The notes beneath the pieces are model-generated. The model was not told where the DNA came from. It saw nothing but the letters and a program-made list of their open reading frames with translations, and made no database searches. DNA of 64,000 bases. Source: an uncultured Prevotella sp. GTDB lineage: Bacteria > Bacteroidota > Bacteroidia > Bacteroidales > Bacteroidaceae. The stretch lies in contig CAMNII010000001.1 of NCBI GenBank assembly GCA_946540435.1, forward strand, positions 36,686 to 100,685. Direction: 5' to 3'. The position numbers and the translations under genes are program-made. The stretch's first letter is position 1; every line of letters starts with the position of its first letter. Shown piece after piece: positions 27,465 to 35,941 of the stretch.

Positions 27465-28088
27465 TTATTTCTCCTTATAAAAGTATGCACGATGAATCCA
27501 AATGACACAACCAACGAGGATGAGGGCCATGGCAGGCATCGTCATCATGCCGTTGTTTACATATCCGAAGTCGTAGCAGGCATCAGGGATGACCTGGAAA
27601 CCCAGCAGTGAGCCGCGGCCCAGCAATTCACGCACTGCACCGACGATGACGAGGATCATGGCGTAGCCAAGTCCGTTGCCCACACCATCGAGGAACGACG
27701 GCCACGGCTTGTTCTGCATGGCGAAGGCCTCGAGGCGTCCCATGAGGATGCAGTTGGTGATGATCAGACCAACGTAGACAGAGAGCTGCACGCTGACGTC
27801 GTAGACGTAGGCCTTCAGAATCTGAGAGACAATGGTCACGAGAGCTGCCACCACCACCAGCTGCACGACGATGCGGATGCGGTTGGGGATGGTGTTGCGA
27901 ATGGTAGAGATGATGACGTTAGAGAACGCCGTAATCACCGTCACGGCCAAGCCCATCACGATGGCCGGCTTCAGCTGGCTGGTGACGGCAAGTGCCGAGC
28001 AGATGCCCAGTACCTGTACAAGTATCGGATGATCGAGGTTCAGCGGGTTGACGAGAGCCTCTTTGTTTTGTTTGCTAAGTAATGCCAT
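27465..28088 (-). CDS. nqrD: Na+-NQR subunit D
   Basis: A 207-residue membrane subunit, paralogous to NqrE, with about six membrane helices. The conserved VQVLGICSALAVTSQLKPA and LIITNCILMGRLEAFAMQN segments carry the Cys residues that pair with those of NqrE at the intramembrane iron site. It ends in a short basic cytosolic tail. It follows nqrC by 33 bases that hold a short TTTACGATT-type direct repeat. Confidence 0.96.
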   Translation of the reverse strand: MALLSKQNKEALVNPLNLDHPILVQVLGICSALAVTSQLKPAIVMGLAVTVITAFSNVIISTIRNTIPNRIRIVVQLVVVAALVTIVSQILKAYVYDVSVQLSVYVGLIITNCILMGRLEAFAMQNKPWPSFLDGVGNGLGYAMILVIVGAVRELLGRGSLLGFQVIPDACYDFGYVNNGMMTMPAMALILVGCVIWIHRAYFYKEK

Positions 28089-28121
28089 AAAGTAATTTAC
28101 GATTTACTGATTTACGATTAT

Positions 28122-28802
28122 TTACTCCTCATTGGCAGTAGAATTAACACTCTCGGTCTCGGCATTGGCCGCAACTTCTTCAGGCGTGTCAACGGTGGGC
28201 TTGAAGAATTTCTTCAGACCATCTTTCAGCATGGCGTCAACACCGTTGGATGTGAGTGTGGCACCTGTCACACAGTCGACCTGCGTTTCAGGATTCTCCA
28301 CCTTCTTCACCACTGAGAGCACGACGTTGCCGTCGGCATCGAAGATTTTCTTGCCTTGGAACTTCTCCTGCCAGGCCTGCGAGTCCTTAATCTCAGCACC
28401 CAGACCGGCAGTCTCGCCCTCATGGTTGAAGTAGGCGCCATAGACGGTGCCATCGTCCTTAATGCCCAGATAGCCGCTGATGCCACCCCAGAGGCCCATG
28501 CCCTTCAGGCTGGCCACCAGGACGTGCTGGCCATCAACTTCGCATTGATAGACCTTCTGGCCGTCGGCATTCTCCTGCTCTTCCTTCACCACCTCGGCAT
28601 ATTTGGCTTCAGCCTCCTGGCCGTCCAGTCCGCGGATGTTGAGCGAGTAGAGAATCTGCTTCTTCACGTCGAGTGCCACGTTGGCATCCTGCATAGGCTT
28701 CAGTGCCTTGAAGACGAAGGCAAGCAGGAAGGCCACGATGACAACGAGAACCGCACTATATAATATAATGTACGTGTTCGAATTTGTATTTAGCTTGCTC
28801 AT
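28122..28802 (-). CDS. nqrC: Na+-NQR subunit C (FMN-carrying)
   Basis: NqrC has one N-terminal membrane helix (TYIILYSAVLVVIVAFLLAFVF) and a periplasmic domain with covalently bound FMN. The flavinylation motif DCVTGATLTSNGVDAML, with the acceptor Thr in the GATLT context, lies near residue 180. The frame is open to 28853, but the ATG at 28802 overlaps the nqrB stop as ATGA, which identifies the start and shows translational coupling; this gives 226 residues. The last 25 residues are acidic and rich in Ala and Thr, an extension beyond the core. Confidence 0.95.
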   Translation of the reverse strand: MSKLNTNSNTYIILYSAVLVVIVAFLLAFVFKALKPMQDANVALDVKKQILYSLNIRGLDGQEAEAKYAEVVKEEQENADGQKVYQCEVDGQHVLVASLKGMGLWGGISGYLGIKDDGTVYGAYFNHEGETAGLGAEIKDSQAWQEKFQGKKIFDADGNVVLSVVKKVENPETQVDCVTGATLTSNGVDAMLKDGLKKFFKPTVDTPEEVAANAETESVNSTANEE

Positions 28803-29956
28803 TTTGTACCTCCTCTTTTCATACGTTTCGAAATGTTGCGTGCCACGATGCAATGGTCGATGAGCGGTGCCACCATGTTGCCGAAGAAGATGGCGAGCAT
28901 CATGCCCTCGGGATAGCCGGGATTCATCACGCGGATGATTACAGCCATAGCACCAATCAGGAAGCCGTAGATGTACTTACCGGTCTCGGTACGGGCCGAG
29001 GTGACGGGGTCGGTAGCCATGAAGACGGCACCGAAGCAGAAGCCACCCAGCACAAGGTGCTCGTACCAAGGTATGGGAGTCATGTCAAGCGACGAGAAGC
29101 AGAGCGCCATCACGATACCACCAACGAAGACGCTGCACATGGTCTTCCATGATGCTATGCCCATGCAGATCAGCAGGATTGCGCCAATGGCAATGGCGAT
29201 AACTGAGGTCTCACCGATAGATCCGGGTATGAAGCCGAAAATCATGTCTGAGAGGCTGTAGCCTGCGTCTACACCCTGTCCGATATTGGCCAGTGGTGTG
29301 GCGGCAGTGAAGCCGTCGGGCAGTGTGTTGCCCAGTCCAAAGATGGAGTGCTGTGCCACCCACACCTGGTCGCCAGTCATCTTGGCTGGGTAGGAGAAGA
29401 ACAGGAACATGCGGGCAGCGATGGCCACGTTGAAGATGTTCATACCAGTACCGCCGAAGATTTCCTTGGCGAAGATGACAGCAAAGGCGCATGCCAGCGC
29501 AAGCATCCACAGGGGACACCCGATGGGGACGATAAGCGGGATGATGATACCGCTGACGAGGTAGCCTTCCTGGATCTCCTCACCTTTCCATTGTGCCCAT
29601 GCAAACTCAATGCTCAGGCCTACCACATAGGAAACGATAATCTTGGGCAGTACGGCCAGGAAACCGAAGAAGAAAATGCTCCAGAACGAAGCCTCAGCCA
29701 GTGTTCCTGCTGCGGCATAGTTCTGGTAGCCGATGTTATACATTCCAAACAGCATGGCGGGCATCAGTGCCAGCACTACCATGCTCATGATACGCTTCGA
29801 GTCAATGGCATCATGAATATGCACGCCACTCTTGGCCGTCGTATTGGGCACATAGAGGAAGGTCTCGAAGCCTTCGAACACGCTCTTGAAGGCATGCAGC
29901 TTGCCGCCTTCCTCGAAGTTCGGTTTAATCTTGTCGATATAATTTCTTAGACTCAT
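28799..29956 (-). CDS. nqrB: Na+-NQR subunit B
   Basis: The largest membrane subunit, 385 residues with about ten membrane helices, carrying riboflavin and a covalent FMN. The FMN attachment site is the Thr in DGFTAATPLANIG near residue 215. The N-terminal cytosolic part (about 1-50) and GGTGMNIFNVAIAARMFLFF are typical. NqrB forms the Na+-translocating core together with NqrD and NqrE. It starts 5 bases after nqrA and overlaps nqrC by 4 bases. Confidence 0.97.
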   Translation of the reverse strand: MSLRNYIDKIKPNFEEGGKLHAFKSVFEGFETFLYVPNTTAKSGVHIHDAIDSKRIMSMVVLALMPAMLFGMYNIGYQNYAAAGTLAEASFWSIFFFGFLAVLPKIIVSYVVGLSIEFAWAQWKGEEIQEGYLVSGIIIPLIVPIGCPLWMLALACAFAVIFAKEIFGGTGMNIFNVAIAARMFLFFSYPAKMTGDQVWVAQHSIFGLGNTLPDGFTAATPLANIGQGVDAGYSLSDMIFGFIPGSIGETSVIAIAIGAILLICMGIASWKTMCSVFVGGIVMALCFSSLDMTPIPWYEHLVLGGFCFGAVFMATDPVTSARTETGKYIYGFLIGAMAVIIRVMNPGYPEGMMLAIFFGNMVAPLIDHCIVARNISKRMKRGGTK

Positions 29957-29961
29957 AGTGT

Positions 29962-31341
29962 TCAGGCGTTTTCTTTGCGTAACATATCCAGTCCGTTACG
30001 GACAATCTTCTGCAACTCGAGTTTCGAAGAATCTACAAATTCTGCCAGGGCAAAATCCTCGGGCGACACTTCATAGATTCCAAGCTGTTCCATCTTGTCG
30101 ATATCGCCGGCGATGATGGCCTTGATCAGGTATTCACCATAAATATCCATGGGCAGCACACGGTCGTATTCACCACTCATAATCATGTGGCGCTCACCAC
30201 CTTTGACACGAGCATCAAGGTTATACTGCTTTTTCTTTCCAAAGCACCAGAGGTTCTGCAGCCATGAGAAATAACTGCGGCTGGCCGAGAACTGTCCCCA
30301 TCGCGGCATGATCCATCCGAGCAGTTCGTCGGCATGGTCGCCTTCGGGGAGAACACAGATGGTAGAGGTGTGCGCACCGAGGAAGTCATTCTTCGTTGCC
30401 TGGCTACCCGTCAAGGGGTTGCCCTGAATGATGCGGACGCCGTCCTCGTGTTTCATTTTCCTGTCAAGAATGGCGGTAAGGGGCGTTCCAGTCATCACAT
30501 CGGCATAGGCGGGCTCAGTGATTTCGCTGCCGGCAATGGCAATGGTCCGCATCATATTGACGCGCCCCGTACGGAACAGGCGTCCAAAGAAGATGACAGC
30601 CGTCGGCTCGACCATCCAGACGACCTCCCCTTTATTGACGGGGTCTGTATGGTTCACCTGTACGCCGACATTTCCAGCAGGACATTTCCCATCATACACC
30701 GTTACCGTGACATATTTTTCAATACCGCGCTTAAAAAGTTCTGCCTGCAAATCGGGCTGGATGCCGAGTCCAAGATGTGTTGGCGCAATTTTCGACAATG
30801 CTATCAGTCCGGCTACGAAGTCGTCTTCCTGACCTTTCACTTCGTATTCGAAATCACATGCCAGAGGTTTGTCTCTCAGTGCAGACACGAAGATGCCTTT
30901 GGGGTGAGTGTCGGGCGTTGTCGACACTGCATACGGCAGCTGATTGATAAACCCGAAGAGACCGGCTTGCAGCAGGCTCTCAACAACTTGGTCGGCAGAT
31001 AACTGGCTGACCTCTTTAACTCCGAACTCAACAAATTCTTGTTGGTCGTCGGCTTTAACCTTCACGCTAAGCACCTTTCGCCGTTCCCCTCGCTCAATGG
31101 CTGTAACGGTTCCGCTGACGGGCGATGCGAAAGACACCTGCGGGCAGTTTTTGTTAACGAACAATGCGCTACCGGCTTTGACACGCTCACCTTCCTTCAC
31201 CACCACTTTGGGTGTCACCCCGACAAATGTATCGGGCGTAAGGGCATACTCCTCGGCTTTACCAATAGCGGTTTTCTGCCGTGGTGCTTTGCCTGCAAGG
31301 TTGATGTCTAAACCTTTGCGCAACCTGATGATTTTTACCAT
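29962..31341 (-). CDS. nqrA: Na+-NQR subunit A
   Basis: The soluble, quinone-side subunit of Na+-NQR, 459 residues from the ATG at 31341. Its MVKIIRLRKGLDINLAGKA is the conserved family start; the frame is open 17 codons further upstream but without family match. It shows the lipoyl-like segment VKEGERVKAGSALFVNKNCPQVSFASPVSGTV and a Rossmann-like domain. NqrA docks on NqrB on the cytosolic side. It is the first gene of the six-gene operon, with a -7 box about 40 bases upstream. The complex gives this anaerobe a sodium motive force from NADH oxidation. Confidence 0.96.
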   Translation of the reverse strand: MVKIIRLRKGLDINLAGKAPRQKTAIGKAEEYALTPDTFVGVTPKVVVKEGERVKAGSALFVNKNCPQVSFASPVSGTVTAIERGERRKVLSVKVKADDQQEFVEFGVKEVSQLSADQVVESLLQAGLFGFINQLPYAVSTTPDTHPKGIFVSALRDKPLACDFEYEVKGQEDDFVAGLIALSKIAPTHLGLGIQPDLQAELFKRGIEKYVTVTVYDGKCPAGNVGVQVNHTDPVNKGEVVWMVEPTAVIFFGRLFRTGRVNMMRTIAIAGSEITEPAYADVMTGTPLTAILDRKMKHEDGVRIIQGNPLTGSQATKNDFLGAHTSTICVLPEGDHADELLGWIMPRWGQFSASRSYFSWLQNLWCFGKKKQYNLDARVKGGERHMIMSGEYDRVLPMDIYGEYLIKAIIAGDIDKMEQLGIYEVSPEDFALAEFVDSSKLELQKIVRNGLDMLRKENA

Positions 31342-31380
31342 AAAGTTGATATATAATTTTCTTATTTCCGGAAACGTTTG

Positions 31381-31388
31381 CAAAATTA
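31381..31388 (-). promoter_or_regulatory. -7 box of the nqr operon promoter
   Basis: TAATTTTG on the minus strand, 40 bases before the nqrA ATG. The -33 element is poor (TTCG near 31405-31409). Confidence 0.55.
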
Positions 31389-31453
31389 GCAAAAAAAAAG
31401 CAGTCTGCGAAGAAAAAACACAGATTTATTCTTCAAATAGGCAAAAAATATTG

Positions 31454-31461
31454 TAATTTTG
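31454..31461 (+). promoter_or_regulatory. -7 box of the tamB promoter
   Basis: TAATTTTG on the + strand, divergent from the nqr promoter. It places the transcript start at about 31468, before the in-frame codons that encode the TamB membrane anchor. Confidence 0.55.
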
Positions 31462-31575
31462 CACATGGAATAAAAAACAGGTCTTCTGAATAAGTTTAAA
31501 AACATCATACGAGGCATTATCTGGTCGCTTATTGCCTTCTTCCTGATAATAGTACTGCTGCTTCGGACCGAGGCG

Positions 31576-34500
31576 GTGCAGTATCGTATGAGTAACATTC
31601 TCGAGAAGACCGTCAGCCAGGCTACTAAGGCTCATACGGAAATCGGGCGCATTGAGATTGGTCTCTTTAACCGCGTCATCATCAACGACTTCCTACTATA
31701 CGACCAAAAGGGCGACACCCTGTTGTACGCATCAAAATTATCGGCCAGCGTCGATTTAGTACCACTATTGAAAGGCCGCCTTTCGTTTTCTGCCGCGCAG
31801 CTCTTCAATCCGCTTATCAACCTGTCGCGCGATGACGAATCAGCCCCACTCAACTGCCAGTTTGTTTTCGATGCGCTAAAGTCCGACTCCTCCAAAGAGA
31901 GCCGTACGCCCGACATCTCCATCCGTTCACTGATTATCCGAAGGGGGCAATTCCGCTACAACCTTCTGAGTACCCCACCGACATCTTCTTCCCCGTTCGA
32001 CCATATCAGCCTGCACAATCTCAGTGCCCACCTGATGTTCGACATGCATTCCGAGGCAACAGACTTATACCTCAAAAGGCTGTCGTTCAGCCAGACGGCA
32101 GCGCCCTCGCTGAAAGCGTTATCCTTCCGTATGAAGGCCACTGGCAGGAATATAGACATCAACCGGCTGTCACTCAAACTTAACCAAAGCGACATCACCC
32201 TTGACGCCAGGGCAAGACTCAGCAAAAACGACTCTACGGGCAACGCCCTACAGGACATCAGCATCACATCTCTTGATGCCACTATCGTTCCTTCCGAACT
32301 GTCGTATTACGCAAGGGGAGCCCAATACTTCAACCATCCTGTCAACATCAAGGCTGACCACCTCAAGTATGAAGGAAAAACGTTCCAGGCTGACAACCTT
32401 CAGGCAAGGATGAACGGCATGCTGACAGGAAGTCTCACAGGCTGTATCAACAGCAGTGCCGCCGACACCACGGGGCTTTCATTCCAACTGCACACGACCC
32501 AGGAGTTCTATCACCATCTGCAGGAAGCTGGCGTGGCTATACCAGAGGTATTTCGAAACGTTGCTTATCTCGACGGCAAAGGCATGATAGACTATCGGGA
32601 CGCCGACAAGTACGCAGCCATCGCCGGACTGTTCACAAGTGACCTGGGGGAATTTCACGTCAACTACACCGACCGTGACGGCAAGGGTGAAGGGACGCTG
32701 AAGACTGGTGCTTTCAACGTCGGCAAACTGGCGGGAAATGACAACTTGGGCTTCATATCCGCCGAGATGGCTATGACGGCCAGCCATACAGGGACATCGC
32801 TTACCGAGGCAGCCGGCACCTTCAAAGTCGGCAAACTGGAATATAAGGGATATCCCTACTCCGCCATAACAGGCGACGCCAAGTATAACGCAGCCCTTTC
32901 CAATCAGCTGTCGGTCAACCTGACCGTCAACGACCCCAATATCCGAGGCTTTGCCGACGGCACCCTGTCGACCGATGGCAGTGCTCCGTCGACAGCCCGT
33001 CTGCAGATAGATGAGATGCGTCCGGCCGACATACACCTGACAGACCGTCTGGGGCCATCCTCCGTCAGTTTCAATGTCACTGCCGACATCTCCAAGCTGA
33101 CGACGGCGAAGGGATACCCCTACGGCACGGTGATGCTCAGCGACTTCGTGCTGCGGCAAGAGACCGACTCGCTTCAGCCAGCATATTACTATCTCCATCG
33201 GATGCGCACCACGGCCGATGCCGAAAGAATCGCCCTGGCAGGGGATTTCGGACAGGCAGAGCTAAAGGGACATTTCGACATGTCGACCATCGCAAGCAGC
33301 GTATCTACTCTTATTGCCCGTCATCTCCCCACCCTGCCCTGGCCGGAATCCAAAGAGACGACAACAGTCCGTCCAGACAATGCCTTCACGCTACAGGCAT
33401 TCATCAACGACACCCGATGGCTGAACAAAGTGTTCGGCATCCCCGTTAACGTATATCAGCCAGCCACGCTTCAAGCTACCGTAAACGACCGACAGTCGGA
33501 GTATAAGGCCGACATAACCCTGCCCTCCTTCACGTACAATGGCTCCTACTACGAGGATGCTGAGATGCATCTCTGGCAGGAGAAGACAGATAGCGACATG
33601 CTAAAGGCCGAGGCTATCATCAAGCGCATCAACAACGAGGGTCAGCCTCAACAGTGGGAACTGCAGGCCGAGGCCGCCGACAACCATCTGAAGGCCGACG
33701 TTGCCTTTACCGACAACGGACAGCGCGCCCTGCATGGAGAACTGCATACCGACACCCGTTTCTATGTTGACAGCGAAGGGAACAATGAAGCACAGACTAC
33801 CGTCCACCCCTCTGTCATCACTATCGACGAGACGAAATGGTTCATACAACCTGCCGACATCGTATACAGCAAGAACAGGCTCGTCTTCGACCATCTGTCC
33901 ATAGAGAACGGACAGCAACACATCAGCATCAACGGTGTCGGAACCGACAACACGGCCGACAGCATCAGCGTAAGTCTGCAAGGGGTTGACGTAGCTTATA
34001 TTCTCGACCTCGTAGACTTCCACTCCGTTGATTTCGCCGGAACGGCGTCAGGACGCGCCGTGGTCTCCGCCCTCTTCGGCGAGCCGCAGGCTGAAGCCTT
34101 TCTGACCGTCGACGACTTCCTTTTTGAAAGCGGAAGGATGGGAACCTTGCAGGCTCATGCCTCCGTTAACCAGACAGACCAGCAGATAGACATCGATGCC
34201 GTCAGCAAAGACATCGACGGACATACGGTCATCCGCGGCTATGTGTCGCCGTGGCGCAACGACATGGATTTGTTCATCGAGGCCCACGACACGCGGTTGG
34301 AGTTTGTCGAGGGCTTCTGCAGTTCGTTCATGAGCAATGTCATGGCACGTGCCAGCGGATGGACGAGGGTGGCCGGCGACCTCAAGCATATCAATCTCGA
34401 GGGTGACATGGTGGCCAGCGGACCGCTCACCATCACACCGCTCAACACGACGTACTACCTCAATAACGACACCATCAAGCTTGTGCCCAACGAGATACTA

Positions 34501-35913
34501 TTCCGCAGCGATACGGTCTACCAGTCTCCCGTCAAAGCCGGCGAGCACGTCAGCAGCCATTACGCCGTTGTCAATGGTGCCGTCCATCATCGCGAGCTGA
34601 AAGATATCAGCTACGACATCGACATCATGGCCCGCAACATGCTCGTTGCCGACCTGCCGCTCGACGAGGTATCGTTTGCCGTCACGGCCTTTGCGTCAGG
34701 GCAATGTACAATCAGCGGAAACGACGACCGCTGTATGATTGAGGCTGAACTTACGCCGGAACAAGGGTCTGTCGTCAGCTACAATGCGGCATCACCTGAG
34801 GCCATCAACAGCCAGGAATTTGTGAAGTGGAAGACACCTACCCCGACATGGGACGATGACCACGGCAATACAACAGGCAGGCGGACAGGGCTGTCGGCAG
34901 GAGTTGCAAGCACCAGTTTCGAACCGTCGGCATCAGACCTCCATATGAATCTCATCATCCATGCGAACCCCAGCGCATGCCTGCGTATCATCATGGATAA
35001 TTCAACGGGCGATGACATCACACTGTTCGGAAACGGAACGCTCCGTGCGCAATATCACAACAACGGGGCCTTCAACCTCTATGGAAACTACATCGTGGAC
35101 CACGGTACATACAAACTCACCATTCAGAACGTCATCAAGAAAGACTTCCAGTTCCTTGCCGGCTCCAGTCTGGCCTTCAGAGGCGAGCCCTATGAGGCCA
35201 CGCTCGAACTCAACGCGCGCTACACGGTGAATGGTGTTCCCCTCTCCGACTTGCAGTTGGGCCGGTCGTTCACCTCGAACAACATTCGCGTAGACTGCAA
35301 GATGAACATCTCAGGAACACCCTTGGCTCCGCATGTAGACTTTTCGTTCGACTTGCCCACCATCGGTAATGATGCCAAGCAGATGATCTATTCGCTTATC
35401 AACTCCGAGGAGGAGATGAACCAACAGGTGCTCTACCTGCTTGCCATCGGACGTTTCTACGGTCAGCAGAACAACAACGCCGATGCCGCCAGCCAGCAGA
35501 GCCAGGCCTCGCTGGCCATGCAGAGTATTCTCAGCGGCACCATCAGCCAGCAGATTAACAACCTGCTGTCGTCGATGGTGAACAACCATAACTGGAACTT
35601 CGGAGCATCCATAACCACTGGCGACGAAGGGTTCTATAATGCAGAATACGAAGGACTGCTGCAAGGCAGGCTCCTGAACAACCGTCTCATCTTCGACGGA
35701 CAGTTCGGTTATCGCGACAATGCCAATGCCACCTCTTCATTCATCGGCGACTTCGACCTGCGCTATCTGCTGACTCCCAACGGCAACGTCTCGGTCCGCG
35801 TCTACAACCAGACCAACGACCGCTACTTCACCCGCAACTCACTAACGACACAGGGACTGGGAATCATCCTGAAGAAAGATTTCCAATCCCTGCGCGACCT
35901 ATTCTCGAAATAG
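31576..35913 (+). CDS. tamB: TamB-like translocation and assembly module protein
   Basis: A very large (1445+ residue) AsmA/TamB-type envelope protein that bridges the periplasm and helps move lipids or assemble outer-membrane proteins. Most of it is a repetitive beta-rich groove, and the C-terminus (about 1080-1445, including GNGTLRAQYHNNGAFNLYGNYIVDHGTYKLT and FDLPTIGNDAKQMIYSLIN) is the TamB domain. The listed start is GTG. In-frame codons from about 31474 encode a positively charged stretch and one membrane helix (FKNIIRGIIWSLIAFFLIIV), exactly where TamB has its anchor, but no ATG, GTG or TTG lies upstream of it. A CTG at 31486 with a CAGG a few bases before it is the best candidate true start. 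Confidence 0.9.
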   Translation: MQYRMSNILEKTVSQATKAHTEIGRIEIGLFNRVIINDFLLYDQKGDTLLYASKLSASVDLVPLLKGRLSFSAAQLFNPLINLSRDDESAPLNCQFVFDALKSDSSKESRTPDISIRSLIIRRGQFRYNLLSTPPTSSSPFDHISLHNLSAHLMFDMHSEATDLYLKRLSFSQTAAPSLKALSFRMKATGRNIDINRLSLKLNQSDITLDARARLSKNDSTGNALQDISITSLDATIVPSELSYYARGAQYFNHPVNIKADHLKYEGKTFQADNLQARMNGMLTGSLTGCINSSAADTTGLSFQLHTTQEFYHHLQEAGVAIPEVFRNVAYLDGKGMIDYRDADKYAAIAGLFTSDLGEFHVNYTDRDGKGEGTLKTGAFNVGKLAGNDNLGFISAEMAMTASHTGTSLTEAAGTFKVGKLEYKGYPYSAITGDAKYNAALSNQLSVNLTVNDPNIRGFADGTLSTDGSAPSTARLQIDEMRPADIHLTDRLGPSSVSFNVTADISKLTTAKGYPYGTVMLSDFVLRQETDSLQPAYYYLHRMRTTADAERIALAGDFGQAELKGHFDMSTIASSVSTLIARHLPTLPWPESKETTTVRPDNAFTLQAFINDTRWLNKVFGIPVNVYQPATLQATVNDRQSEYKADITLPSFTYNGSYYEDAEMHLWQEKTDSDMLKAEAIIKRINNEGQPQQWELQAEAADNHLKADVAFTDNGQRALHGELHTDTRFYVDSEGNNEAQTTVHPSVITIDETKWFIQPADIVYSKNRLVFDHLSIENGQQHISINGVGTDNTADSISVSLQGVDVAYILDLVDFHSVDFAGTASGRAVVSALFGEPQAEAFLTVDDFLFESGRMGTLQAHASVNQTDQQIDIDAVSKDIDGHTVIRGYVSPWRNDMDLFIEAHDTRLEFVEGFCSSFMSNVMARASGWTRVAGDLKHINLEGDMVASGPLTITPLNTTYYLNNDTIKLVPNEILFRSDTVYQSPVKAGEHVSSHYAVVNGAVHHRELKDISYDIDIMARNMLVADLPLDEVSFAVTAFASGQCTISGNDDRCMIEAELTPEQGSVVSYNAASPEAINSQEFVKWKTPTPTWDDDHGNTTGRRTGLSAGVASTSFEPSASDLHMNLIIHANPSACLRIIMDNSTGDDITLFGNGTLRAQYHNNGAFNLYGNYIVDHGTYKLTIQNVIKKDFQFLAGSSLAFRGEPYEATLELNARYTVNGVPLSDLQLGRSFTSNNIRVDCKMNISGTPLAPHVDFSFDLPTIGNDAKQMIYSLINSEEEMNQQVLYLLAIGRFYGQQNNNADAASQQSQASLAMQSILSGTISQQINNLLSSMVNNHNWNFGASITTGDEGFYNAEYEGLLQGRLLNNRLIFDGQFGYRDNANATSSFIGDFDLRYLLTPNGNVSVRVYNQTNDRYFTRNSLTTQGLGIILKKDFQSLRDLFSK

Positions 35914-35941
35914 GTGTAAAAATATCCAATCTGTATGCCGG

